DNA from: Streptomyces sp. ISL-100
GTDB taxonomy: Bacteria > Actinomycetota > Actinomycetes > Streptomycetales > Streptomycetaceae
DNA length: 46,911 nt
Assembly (NCBI RefSeq): GCF_018614615.1
Contig: NZ_JAGGOK010000054.1
Span: 1-46,911 of the forward strand
Direction: 5' to 3'
Part shown: piece by piece, positions 8,382 to 16,292 of the stretch
Position numbering within the stretch: the stretch's first letter is position 1
Layout: each line of letters opens with the position of its first letter
Notes under the pieces: generated by a model
The model's database searches: none
What the model was told of the DNA's origin: nothing
The model's input: the letters and a program-made list of their open reading frames with translations, nothing else
Position numbers and translations under genes: made by a program

Positions 8382-8463
8382 CCCTCCGGCTTTGAGGAGC
8401 GGGGTCTGGGGTGGAGCCCCAGTTTCGGGAAGGGGCGGGGTGCGGAATGCTCCGCCGCAGGCG
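8382..8463 (+). repeat. dispersed intergenic repeat, copy A
   Basis: A divergent copy of a repeat found six more times here. The core (tttgaggagcgggg then CTGGGGTGGAGCCCCAG) contains a stem-loop with arms CTGGGG/CCCCAG, followed by a gggaaggggcgggg tract and a tail rich in ccgc. Confidence 0.75.
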
Positions 8464-8478
8464 GCCTAGGGTAGAGGC

Positions 8479-9120
8479 GTGGAACGTCGTCTCGATCAGC
8501 TGGCCCGCTCCCTGCGCGCGCTACCGCCCTCCTGCGGCCCCGTGCGGCTCGTCGCCGTCGACGGACACGCCGGCTCCGGCAAGAGCACCTTCGCCGCGCG
8601 ACTGGCGGCCGCGCTCGGCGGGGCGCCCGTACTGCACCTCGACGATCTGGCGACCCACGACGAGCTCTTCGAGTGGACCGGACGGCTGCGCGAGCAGGTG
8701 ACAGACCCGTTCTCGCGGGGCGAGAGCGCACGGTACGCCCCGTACGACTGGACGCTGCGCCGCTTCGGGCCCGCACAGCCACTCGCCCCCGCGCCCGTAG
8801 TGCTGATCGAAGGCGTCGGGGCCGGGCGGGCCGCCGTACGCCCGGTTCTCGCGCGGCTGCTCTGGATGGAGATGGCTGCGGGCGACTCCTGGGCGCGCGG
8901 GCGCCGCAGGGACGGACCGGCGCTAGCCGGCTTCTGGGACGGATGGACAGCGGCGGAGATGCGCCATTTCGCCGCGGACCCCTCGCGTCCGTACGCGGAT
9001 CTGCTGGTACGGCAGTGTCAGGAGGGGTACGAGTGGCTCCCGGGGCCCGCCGCGACAGCACGACCGAACCAAACCGTCACGATGCGTGACTACCTGCCCC
9101 GACCCTCAGAAACGGCCTGA
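8479..9120 (+). CDS. uridine kinase-like P-loop protein
   Basis: 213 residues from GTG 8479. The Walker A motif DGHAGSGKST lies at about residues 29-38, preceded by the strand VRLVAV. An aspartate-rich segment (HLDDLATHDELFEW) follows, and PVVLIEGVGAGR resembles the VIVEG strand of uridine kinases and phosphoribulokinases. The family phosphorylates nucleosides or related small molecules, but the substrate of this actinobacterial branch is not known and cannot be read from the sequence. TAGGGT lies 6 bp before the GTG, and no convincing ribosome-binding site is present, so a leaderless transcript with a TANNNT -10 element is possible. The gene stands alone between a divergent peptidase gene and a possible small-RNA locus. 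Confidence 0.8.
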   Translation: MERRLDQLARSLRALPPSCGPVRLVAVDGHAGSGKSTFAARLAAALGGAPVLHLDDLATHDELFEWTGRLREQVTDPFSRGESARYAPYDWTLRRFGPAQPLAPAPVVLIEGVGAGRAAVRPVLARLLWMEMAAGDSWARGRRRDGPALAGFWDGWTAAEMRHFAADPSRPYADLLVRQCQEGYEWLPGPAATARPNQTVTMRDYLPRPSETA

Positions 9121-9150
9121 AAACCTCCCTCGCAAGTGCCTCAACTCCGC

Positions 9151-9255
9151 TTGACCCAGGGGGCGTACAGGTCTTACGTTCTCAATGTGCGGCTTTTCGA
9201 AGCCCCGCAGACGCGAAGCCCCCGGTTGTTCCCCCGTGATCGGGGGCTTCGTTCT
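9151..9255 (+). ncRNA. candidate small RNA or terminator locus
   Basis: TTGACC (9151-9156), an 18-base spacer and TACGTT (9175-9180) resemble a promoter. About 10 bases later a first stem-loop forms around GGCTTTTCGAAGCC (about 9190-9204), with the flanks TGCG and CGCA able to extend it. A second stem of ten perfect pairs, GAAGCCCCCG (9215-9224) with CGGGGGCTTC (9241-9250), follows and ends in GTTCT. The second hairpin could just be the terminator of the kinase gene ending at 9120. A promoter-like pair followed by two compact hairpins in about 70 bases also fits a small RNA. The rest of the 343-bp gap to the next gene holds a possible -10 box (TACGAT, 9361-9366) and no gene. Confidence 0.4.
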
Positions 9256-9463
9256 GCCCACAGCGCCCTTCGGCGGGCGTCGGGTGACCCACTTCGCTCA
9301 CCCTCGGTCACTGTCACTGCTGGGCCTGCGCCACCCTTAGGTCTGTGCCACCCGCACGGGTACGATGCCTTACGGTGCGGTCAATTCCCGTCCGCGACAA
9401 AGCGGTTCCGAGGACAGCCGACGGGCGCAGGCCCGGCCGGCACATCACGGGGGGGCACGGTCT

Positions 9464-11389
9464 GTGGGGGACGTGACGGAATTCGGTACGCAGGGCATCA
9501 ACGCCCCCGCCGACCTCGCCTGGCTGCGTGGCGTCGACGCGTACACGATGGGCGCCTATCCGCAGGCCGAAGAGGAATTCAGGGCCGCCGTACGGATGGA
9601 TCCCGGCATGGCCGACGGCTGGCTCGGACTCCACGCGCTGCGCATCGACACCACCACCGCTCTCCTGCGCATGTACCGCCACCGCGAGCGCTTCGGCGAG
9701 CAGCGCGCCAGACACCGGCGGACCCTCAACTCGTGGTACTGGCTGGGCTGGTGGGTCCAGCCCGTCCTGGAGAAGCCGCGCGACCTGCTGCTCGCGCACG
9801 CCTCCCACTGGCTCGACGGCCGCCATGTCCCCGAGCTCGACCAGGCGCTGGCCGGACTGCCGCCGGTGGACGCAGATCCGCAGGTGCGGTTCCTGCACGC
9901 GTGCCGGGCGTACCTGGTCAAGGACTGGGAGCAGCTCGTACGCCATACGGACCCGCTCGTCGACGATCCGCTGCTCGGCATCGAGACCGGGCTCTTCGGC
10001 GGCATGGCGCGGGTCCGGCTGGAGATGTACGGGCAGGCCGAGCCGATGCTGTCCGCCGCCCTGATGCGCTGCCGCAGTGAGCAGCCGCAGCGCAAGGAGC
10101 TGCGCTACTGGCTGGCCCGCGCGCACGAGGGAACCGGGCGCAGCGCGGCCGCGCTGCCGCTCTACCGGGCCGTGCACCGGGTGGACCCGGCCTTCATGGA
10201 CACCTCGGCGCGGCTGGCGGCGATCGCCGAGGGGGACGGTTACGAGGACTCCGCCGGCTTCGCCGCCGTATCGCTGGCGGGGATCGGCCAGGACGCGGCC
10301 GACGCGGCGGGTGATACGGAGAGCCTCGCGGGGCCCGAGGTTCCGGAGGGCGGCCGGGACCTGCTGCTGGGCGGCGGAGGTCAGCCGCCGCTCGGCGGCG
10401 GCGCGGGCCCGGTGGCCGGGGACAGCGGCGTACGGGAGAAAGCGACGATTGGGCCGCGGCCGGGGGCGGCTCAGGCCTTCCCGGCCGGTCCCTCCGATCC
10501 GGCGCTGCTCGCCGAAGCCCTGGCCGAGCTGGAGCGCATGGTCGGCCTGGAACCGGTGAAGCGCCAGGTCAAAGCCCTGTCGGCGCAGCTGAACATGGCC
10601 AGGCTGCGGGCCGGGCAGGGCCTTCCCGTACAGCCGCCCAAACGCCACTTCGTTTTCTCCGGCCCCTCCGGCACCGGCAAAACCACGGTCGCCCGGATCC
10701 TGGGCCGGGTCTTCTACGCGCTGGGGCTGCTCGGCGGCGACCATCTGGTGGAGGCCCAACGAGCCGATTTGGTCGGTGAGTTCCTGGGGCAGACCGCCGT
10801 CAAGGCGAATGAGCTGATCGACTCGGCGATCGGTGGGGTGCTCTTCGTCGACGAGGCGTACTCCCTCTCCAACTCCGGTTACAGCAAGGGCGACGCCTAC
10901 GGCGACGAGGCCCTCCAGGTGCTCCTCAAGCGCGCCGAGGACAACCGGGACCACCTCGTCGTGATCCTCGCCGGCTACCCGGAGGGCATGGACCGCCTGC
11001 TCGCCGTCAATCCCGGCCTGTCGTCCCGCTTCACGACCCGGGTGGACTTCCCCAGCTACCGGCCGCTGGAGCTGACGGCCATAGGCGAGGTGCTGGCCGC
11101 CGAGAACGGCGACGCGTGGGACGAGGAGGCGCTGGACGAGCTGCGCAGCATCAGCGGGCACGTCGTCGACCAGGGCTGGATCGACGAGCTGGGCAACGGC
11201 CGTTTCCTGCGCACGCTGTACGAGAAGAGCTGCGCGTACCGCGACCTCAGGCTCTCCGGTTACGCCGCCACCCCTACCCGCGACGACCTCTCGACGCTGC
11301 GCCTGCCCGACCTGATGCAGGCGTACGGCGAGGTCCTCTCGGGCCGCGGACCGGCGAACCGCGGCCGGCAGGAACCGCCCGCGCTCTGA
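9464..11389 (+). CDS. EccA-like AAA+ ATPase with N-terminal TPR region
   Basis: About 641 residues from GTG 9464, which has GGGGGGG 8 nt upstream; GTG 9473 is also in frame. The N-terminal half is a helical TPR-like region (LRGVDAYTMGAYPQAEEEF), as in EccA. A Gly/Ala-rich linker of about 60 residues leads to a CbxX/CfqX-type AAA+ domain: Walker A GPSGTGKTT (residues 400-408), Walker B GVLFVDEAYSL and the arginine finger region NPGLSSRFTTRV. EccA proteins are cytosolic ATPases of type VII (ESX) secretion, thought to act on substrates or chaperones. No other ESX gene (EccC, EccD, WXG100) is in this window, so the assignment is by domain layout, and this could be a paralogue with another job. 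It ends 25 bp from a convergent gene. Confidence 0.82.
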   Translation: MGDVTEFGTQGINAPADLAWLRGVDAYTMGAYPQAEEEFRAAVRMDPGMADGWLGLHALRIDTTTALLRMYRHRERFGEQRARHRRTLNSWYWLGWWVQPVLEKPRDLLLAHASHWLDGRHVPELDQALAGLPPVDADPQVRFLHACRAYLVKDWEQLVRHTDPLVDDPLLGIETGLFGGMARVRLEMYGQAEPMLSAALMRCRSEQPQRKELRYWLARAHEGTGRSAAALPLYRAVHRVDPAFMDTSARLAAIAEGDGYEDSAGFAAVSLAGIGQDAADAAGDTESLAGPEVPEGGRDLLLGGGGQPPLGGGAGPVAGDSGVREKATIGPRPGAAQAFPAGPSDPALLAEALAELERMVGLEPVKRQVKALSAQLNMARLRAGQGLPVQPPKRHFVFSGPSGTGKTTVARILGRVFYALGLLGGDHLVEAQRADLVGEFLGQTAVKANELIDSAIGGVLFVDEAYSLSNSGYSKGDAYGDEALQVLLKRAEDNRDHLVVILAGYPEGMDRLLAVNPGLSSRFTTRVDFPSYRPLELTAIGEVLAAENGDAWDEEALDELRSISGHVVDQGWIDELGNGRFLRTLYEKSCAYRDLRLSGYAATPTRDDLSTLRLPDLMQAYGEVLSGRGPANRGRQEPPAL

Positions 11390-11414
11390 GCGAACGCGCG
11401 GACGGTCCCGCCGG

Positions 11415-12509
11415 TCAGCCCACCAGCGCCACCTCTTCGTCCGCCGCCGGCGCCGTGTCCCGGGACAGCTGCGGCACCACCACCCGGTGAGCGGGATCGC
11501 GCACCTCGCCCACCAGCATTTCCAGTACGTCCTCCAGCGCCACCAGCCCGAGCACCCGCCCCGACCCGTCCGCGACCTGCGCCAGATGCGTCGCCGCGCG
11601 GCGCATCACGGACAGGGCGTCGTCCAGGGGCAGTTCGGCGCTCAGCGTCGCCATCGGGCGCCAGACCTGCTGCGGAACTGCCCGCTCCCGCTCCTCCAGG
11701 TCGAGTACGTCCTTGACGTGGACGTAGCCCATGAACGCCCCGCCGTCGGCGCACACCGGGAAGCGCGAGTAGCCGGTGCGCACCGTCAGCTCCTCGATCT
11801 CGCGCGGCGTGACCGACGGCTGCACGGTCACGAGCGACGCCCGGTCGAGCAGCACGTCGGTGACCGGCAGGCTGCCGAGCTCCAGTGCGTCCTCCAGCCG
11901 CTCCTGCTCCCCCGGCTCCAGCAGCCCCGCCTGGCCGGAGTCCTCCACGAGCCGGTTGAGCTGTTCGCTGGTGAAGACCGCCTCGACCTCGTCCCTGGCC
12001 TCGACGCCGAAGAGCCGCAGCACCACCCGCGCGCACGCGCCGAGCCCGGCCGTCACCGGACGGCACAGCCGGGCGAATCCGACGAGCCCCGGGCTGAGCC
12101 ACAGCGCGGTCTTCTCCGGAGCGGCCATGGCGAGGTTCTTGGGAACCATCTCGCCGATGACCAGGTGCAGGAAGACCACCACGGCGAGCGCGATCACGTA
12201 CCCCAGTGGATGGATCAGCCCTTCGGGCAGGTGCACGGCGTGGAAGACCGGCTCCAGCAGGTGCGCCACGGTCGGCTCCGCGACCGCGCCGAGCGTCAGG
12301 GAGCAGACAGTGATGCCGAACTGCGCCGCCGCCATCATCTGCGGCAGATTCTCCAGGCCGTGCATCACCTGTCCGGCGCGCGCCGAGCCCTGGGCCGCGA
12401 GCGGTTCGATCTGGCTGCGGCGTACGGAGACGAGCGCGAACTCGGCGCCGACGAAGAAGCCGTTCGCGAGCACGAGGAGCAGTGCGAACAGCAGTTGGAG
12501 AACGCTCAT
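11415..12509 (-). CDS. CNNM/CorC-type membrane protein with CBS domains
   Basis: 364 residues. The N-terminal DUF21/CNNM transmembrane domain spans about residues 1-180, starting with LLFALLLVLANGFFVGAEFA and containing VIGEMVPKN, the family hallmark. A CBS pair follows (VTVQPSVTPREIEELTVRTG, YSRFPV, MGYVHVKDVLDLEE, ALEDVLEMLVGEVRDP). Members have been called hemolysins, but work on CNNM/CorC/MpfA relatives points to Mg2+ (or Co2+) export. Unlike its neighbour, it lacks the C-terminal CorC/HlyC domain. ATG 12509 overlaps the stop of the upstream paralogue by 4 bp, so the two are translationally coupled and may form a heteromeric membrane complex (inference). Confidence 0.9.
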   Translation of the reverse strand: MSVLQLLFALLLVLANGFFVGAEFALVSVRRSQIEPLAAQGSARAGQVMHGLENLPQMMAAAQFGITVCSLTLGAVAEPTVAHLLEPVFHAVHLPEGLIHPLGYVIALAVVVFLHLVIGEMVPKNLAMAAPEKTALWLSPGLVGFARLCRPVTAGLGACARVVLRLFGVEARDEVEAVFTSEQLNRLVEDSGQAGLLEPGEQERLEDALELGSLPVTDVLLDRASLVTVQPSVTPREIEELTVRTGYSRFPVCADGGAFMGYVHVKDVLDLEERERAVPQQVWRPMATLSAELPLDDALSVMRRAATHLAQVADGSGRVLGLVALEDVLEMLVGEVRDPAHRVVVPQLSRDTAPAADEEVALVG

Positions 12510-13840
12510 CGCACCGCCTCCGTGACGACTCGCGCGGTGCGGACGAAGCGCACCCGCTCCGCGCGGTAGCGGTCCACCTGTCGTACGGAGAGCCGCCAGC
12601 CGGGCAGTTCGGCGCGGTCGCCGGGAGCGGGGATGCGCCCCAGCAGGTCGGCGACGAGCCCGGCCACGGTTTCGTACGGCCCCTCGGGTACTTCGAGGCC
12701 TATGCGGCGCAGGGTGAGGACCCGGCAGCTGCCGTCCGCCTCCCAGGCCGGATTGCCGTCCTCGGCGGGCGCGGCGGCCAGTTCCGGCCGCTGGGCGCCC
12801 TCGTCGTCGTGCTCGTCCCTGACCTCTCCGACGAGCTCCTCGACAATGTCCTCCAGCGTGACGACCCCGGCCGTACCGCCGTATTCGTCGACGACCACGG
12901 CGATGGGCTGCTCTCTGCGCAGCCGGTCGAGGAGCTGCTGCACGGGCAGGGTCTCCGGGACCATCAGCGGCGGTACGGCGACCCTGGCCACCGGGGTCCG
13001 CAGTCGTTCGTGCACCGGCACGGCGAGCGCGTCCTTGAGGTGGACCATGCCGACGATCTCGTCGATGCGCTCCCGGTAGACGGGGAAGCGCGAGAGGCCG
13101 GTGGCACGGGTGAGGTTGAGTACGTCGGCGGCGGTCGCGGAGGACTGGAGGGCGCTGACCTTCACGCGCGGCGTCATGACGTGCTGCGCCGTGAGCCCGC
13201 CGAGGGAGAGCGTCCGTACGAACAGATCGGCGGTGTCCTGTTCGAGGGCTCCGGCCCGCGCCGAGTGGTGGGCGAGCGAGACGAGTTCGCCCGGGGTGCG
13301 CGCGGAGGCCAGCTCGTCGGTGGGCTCGACGCCCACCATCCGTACGAGCCGGTTGGCGACCGCGTTGAGCAGGGAGATCACCGGGCGGAACACGGTCGAG
13401 AAGAGGTGCTGCGGTCCGGCGACGAAGCGCGCGACCTGCAACGGGTGGGAGACGGCCCAGTTCTTCGGGACGAGCTCGCCGATCACCATCTGGACGGCGG
13501 ACGCGAGCAGCATGCCGACCATGACGGAGACGCCGGGGACGGCTCCTTCGGGTATGCCGGCGGCGGTGAAGGGACCGGACAGCAGGTGGGCCAGCGCGGG
13601 CTGGGCCAGCATGCCGACCACCAGCGAGGTGATGGTGATGCCGAGCTGGGTTCCGGAGAGCTGGAAGGACAGCTCGCGCAGCGCTGATACGACGGTGCGG
13701 GCGCGCCGGTCGCCTGCGGCGGCGGCGCGCTCGGCGTCCTGCTTCTCGACGGTGACCAGGCCGAACTCGGCGGCCACGAAGAAACCGTTGGCGAGGATCA
13801 GGAGGAATGCCGCGGCAAGCAGCAGGAGGGGGACGGTCAT
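12506..13840 (-). CDS. CNNM/CorC-type membrane protein with CBS and CorC domains
   Basis: 444 residues from ATG 13840. The order is DUF21/CNNM membrane domain (about 1-190, LLLAAAFLLILANGFFVAAE and VIGELVPKNWA), a CBS pair (MTPRVKVSALQSSA, GLSRFPVY, GMVHLKDAL, PIAVVVDEYGGTAGVVTLED, IVEELVGEVRDE), and a C-terminal CorC/HlyC domain (from about residue 350, with GLVADLLGRIPAPGD). This is the full architecture of the family, implicated in divalent cation efflux across the cytoplasmic membrane; ion specificity cannot be read here. It is the first gene of a two-gene operon with a paralogue. The 190 bp upstream (13841-14030) hold no gene and no clear signal. Confidence 0.92.
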   Translation of the reverse strand: MTVPLLLLAAAFLLILANGFFVAAEFGLVTVEKQDAERAAAAGDRRARTVVSALRELSFQLSGTQLGITITSLVVGMLAQPALAHLLSGPFTAAGIPEGAVPGVSVMVGMLLASAVQMVIGELVPKNWAVSHPLQVARFVAGPQHLFSTVFRPVISLLNAVANRLVRMVGVEPTDELASARTPGELVSLAHHSARAGALEQDTADLFVRTLSLGGLTAQHVMTPRVKVSALQSSATAADVLNLTRATGLSRFPVYRERIDEIVGMVHLKDALAVPVHERLRTPVARVAVPPLMVPETLPVQQLLDRLRREQPIAVVVDEYGGTAGVVTLEDIVEELVGEVRDEHDDEGAQRPELAAAPAEDGNPAWEADGSCRVLTLRRIGLEVPEGPYETVAGLVADLLGRIPAPGDRAELPGWRLSVRQVDRYRAERVRFVRTARVVTEAVR

Positions 13841-14030
13841 GCCGCCGCCTCAGAAGAATGAGAACAAGGGGCGGCGCAGGTACTGCCGGACGATCCGTCC
13901 ATTGCTGGAGGGAGTCACTCCTCGGGTCGCAGGTGCCCCGCGGGCCGGTGAGGCCCTTGAATGCGGAGCGGGGCGCACTCGGCGCCGCCTTCCACAGAGT
14001 AAACGGCACCGGGCCGGGTCGGGCAGGGGC

Positions 14031-14483
14031 TCACCCGGTGTGTGTGCCTGTGCCGCGGGATTCCGCGAGGGCGCGCAGGGCGCGGGCGTCGCGGATGGCC
14101 TGCTGCTTGGCGACACCGGGCTGGATGCCGAGGGCGGGGAGGCTGGTGCCGTCGCTGAGGTCGAGGAAGACCCAGGCGTCACCCGGGCGCAGGTTGACCC
14201 GTACGATCTCGGCCCACTCCAGCCGGCGCTTGGTGGTCAGGTTGACCACGGTGACACCGGCCTCGTCGGCGACGACCTTGGGGCGGCTCAGCAGCAGCAG
14301 TACGCCGAAGAGCAGCACCGCGGTGAAGATGAAGGAGACTCGCTCCCCGGCGCTGAGCGTTTCGAGGAGCAGGGCGATCGCGGTGATGACCGCGAACATC
14401 GCCACCCCGACGGTCAGGAGGACGGCCCGGGTACGGGTCGGCCGGAAGGTGACCGGCAGGGTGGGGAGCTCGGACTGTGACAC
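14031..14483 (-). CDS. PH-like domain membrane protein
   Basis: 150 residues from GTG 14483. Two hydrophobic helices near the N-terminus (VLLTVGVAMFAVITAIALLL and VSFIFTAVLLFGVLLLL) are followed by a small beta-rich domain: RPKVVADEAGVTVVNLTTKR, RLEWAEIVRVNL and AWVFLDLSDGTSLPALGIQ. This is the layout of bacterial PH-like membrane proteins. Function is unknown. It is the last gene of the run that starts at the FMN riboswitch: 42 bp separate it from hisG, so read-through is likely. The same hisG neighbour is common in Streptomyces, to my recollection. Confidence 0.8.
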   Translation of the reverse strand: MSQSELPTLPVTFRPTRTRAVLLTVGVAMFAVITAIALLLETLSAGERVSFIFTAVLLFGVLLLLSRPKVVADEAGVTVVNLTTKRRLEWAEIVRVNLRPGDAWVFLDLSDGTSLPALGIQPGVAKQQAIRDARALRALAESRGTGTHTG

Positions 14484-14525
14484 GGCGGTCGCGTTCCTTC
14501 TGAGGGCTCGGGTAAGGCTGGTGGT

Positions 14526-15383
14526 TCAGAGGCGGCAGGCGTGGATGGCCGTGGTGAGGATGGCGCGGGCGCCGAGCTCGTACAGGTCGTCCATGACGCG
14601 CTGCGACTCCTTGGCCGGGACCATCGAGCGGACGGCGACCCAGCCCTCGTTGTGCAGCGGCGAAATGGTCGGCGACTCCAGGCCCGGGGTGAGGGCGACG
14701 GCCGCTTCGAGGTGCTCGGCGCGGCAGTCGTAGTCCATCATCACGTAGCTGCGGGCGACCAGGACGCCCTGCAGGCGGCGCAGGAACTGGGCCACCTTCG
14801 GGTCGACGGCCTCCTCGGCGGAGACGCCTGTACGTCGGATCACGACGGCCTCGGACTTCATGATCGGCTCGCCGATCACTTCGAGGCCCGCGTTGCGCAG
14901 GCTGGTGCCGGTCTCGACGACGTCGGCGATGACCTGCGCGACACCCAGCTCGATGGCGGTCTCGACCGCGCCGTCCAGGTGGACGACGGCGGCGTCGATG
15001 CCCTCGTCGGCGAGGTGCTTGGCGACGATGCCCTCGTAGGAGGTGGCCACCGTCATGCCGCCGAAGTCCTTGACACCGGTCGCGGTGCCGGGCTTGGTGG
15101 CGTAACGGAAGGTCGAGCGGGCGAAGCCGAGCTGGAGGATCTCCTCGGCGTTCGCGCCGGAGTCCAGCAGCAGGTCACGCCCGGTGATGCCGATGTCGAG
15201 GCGGCCGGAGCTCACGTAGATCGCGATGTCGCGGGGCCGCAGGTAGAAGAACTCGACCTCGTTCTCGGGGTCCACGAGGCGGAGCTCTTTCGACTCCTTG
15301 CGCTGCTGGTAACCGGCCTCATGGAGCATCTCCGACGCAGGTCCGGAGAGGGAGCCCTTGTTGGGGATGGCGATGCGCAGCAT
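14526..15383 (-). CDS. hisG: ATP phosphoribosyltransferase
   Basis: 285 residues, the long HisG form. The catalytic half has MLRIAIPNKGSL at the start, GRLDIGITGRDLLLDSG, and the PRPP-binding region around ADVVETGTSLRNAGLEV. The C-terminal third is the ACT-like regulatory domain that gives histidine feedback inhibition, so no HisZ partner is needed. HisG catalyses the first step of histidine synthesis, joining ATP and PRPP. It follows hisE by 60 bp, and the two early histidine genes are separated from the main his operon, which is not in the window. Their place behind the rib operon links them to the same long transcript. Confidence 0.97.
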   Translation of the reverse strand: MLRIAIPNKGSLSGPASEMLHEAGYQQRKESKELRLVDPENEVEFFYLRPRDIAIYVSSGRLDIGITGRDLLLDSGANAEEILQLGFARSTFRYATKPGTATGVKDFGGMTVATSYEGIVAKHLADEGIDAAVVHLDGAVETAIELGVAQVIADVVETGTSLRNAGLEVIGEPIMKSEAVVIRRTGVSAEEAVDPKVAQFLRRLQGVLVARSYVMMDYDCRAEHLEAAVALTPGLESPTISPLHNEGWVAVRSMVPAKESQRVMDDLYELGARAILTTAIHACRL

Positions 15384-15443
15384 GAGGTCAGGTTCCTTCT
15401 GTGCGGTGGGAGTAATCGTACGTAATGAGAAAAAGGGTGCAGC

Positions 15444-15716
15444 TCAGAGGTGGGCGTAGACGTCGTCGAGCGAGATCCCGCGGGCTACCATCATCACCTG
15501 GACGTGGTACAGCAGCTGCGAGATCTCCTCGGCGGCGGCTTCCTTGCCCTCGTACTCGGCGGCCATCCAGACCTCGGCGGCCTCCTCGACGACCTTCTTG
15601 CCGATCGCGTGCACACCCTTGTCCACCAGCTCGGCGGTGCGGGAGGTGGAGGGGTCGCCGTTGGCGGCCTTGAGCTGGAGCTCGGTGAAGAGCTCTTCGA
15701 AGGTTTTGTTGGCCAT
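15444..15716 (-). CDS. hisE: phosphoribosyl-ATP pyrophosphatase
   Basis: 90 residues from ATG 15716. The all-alpha HisE fold is recognisable: FEELFTELQLK, a VDKGVHAIGKKVVEEAAEVW segment with the conserved acidic metal-binding residues (EEAAE), and EEISQLLYHVQVMM. It hydrolyses phosphoribosyl-ATP to phosphoribosyl-AMP and pyrophosphate, the second step of histidine synthesis. Length is normal for a stand-alone HisE; the HisI function must be encoded elsewhere. It lies 35 bp after ribH and 60 bp before hisG. Confidence 0.96.
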   Translation of the reverse strand: MANKTFEELFTELQLKAANGDPSTSRTAELVDKGVHAIGKKVVEEAAEVWMAAEYEGKEAAAEEISQLLYHVQVMMVARGISLDDVYAHL

Positions 15717-15751
15717 GATGGTCCTTAGAGTACGGGGTGGCCTGCGGACAC

Positions 15752-16237
15752 TCAGCGCCAGGGTTCGGCGACCGTGCGCAGTGTGGTCGCAGTGGCGACG
15801 GCGGCGGTGACCGCCTCGTGGCCCTTGTCCTCGTTCGAGCCTTCGATTCCCGCCCGGTCCAGGGCCTGCTCCTCGGTGTCGCAGGTCAGCACGCCGAAGC
15901 CGATGGGGACACCGGTGTCGACGGAGACCTGGGTGAGGCCGTTCGTAACGCCCTGGCACACGTACTCGAAGTGGGGGGTTCCGCCGCGGATGACGACGCC
16001 CAGGGCGACGATCGCGTCGTAGCCACGGCCGGCGAGGACCTTGGCGACGACGGGGAGCTCGAAGCTGCCGGGGACCCGCAGGACGGTCGGCTCGTCGATG
16101 CCCAGCTCGTGGAGAGCGCGCAGCGCGCCGTTGACGAGACCGTCCATGACCTTCTCGTGCCACTGGGCCGCGATCACCGCCACCCGGAGGTCTCCGCAGT
16201 TCTTCACGCTCAGTTCGGGTGCGCCCTTGCCGCTCAC
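15752..16237 (-). CDS. ribH: 6,7-dimethyl-8-ribityllumazine synthase
   Basis: 161 residues from GTG 16237, with AAGGAG 7-8 nt upstream. Family signatures: VAVIAAQWHEKVMDGLVNGA, VPGSFELPVVAKVLA, IVALGVVIRGGTPHFEYV with the catalytic-loop His, and PIGFGVLTCDTEEQALDR. It condenses 5-amino-6-ribitylaminouracil with 3,4-dihydroxy-2-butanone 4-phosphate, normally as an icosahedral or pentameric shell. It is the last riboflavin gene of the operon and is followed closely by hisE. Confidence 0.97.
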   Translation of the reverse strand: MSGKGAPELSVKNCGDLRVAVIAAQWHEKVMDGLVNGALRALHELGIDEPTVLRVPGSFELPVVAKVLAGRGYDAIVALGVVIRGGTPHFEYVCQGVTNGLTQVSVDTGVPIGFGVLTCDTEEQALDRAGIEGSNEDKGHEAVTAAVATATTLRTVAEPWR

Positions 16238-16292
16238 TCGTTCTCTCCTTCGAGGTTTGTTACGGAGTTACTGGTTGCCGTTACGGGTTGCG

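Noticed and set aside
8479..9120. Antisense minus-strand frame of about 255 codons (8294-9061)
   Set aside because: It is Arg/Pro/Ala-rich and opposite a gene with a clear Walker A motif.
9210..9251. tRNA gene
   Set aside because: The GC-rich stems there do not make a cloverleaf and no T-loop (GTTCRANYC) or CCA-end context is found.
9314..11161. Minus-strand 615-codon open frame
   Set aside because: It is the antisense of the EccA-like ATPase gene and shows no family motif.
12510..14009. Long upstream extension of the smaller CNNM-type protein
   Set aside because: It is a shadow of the upstream paralogue in another frame; the true start overlaps its stop as ATGA.
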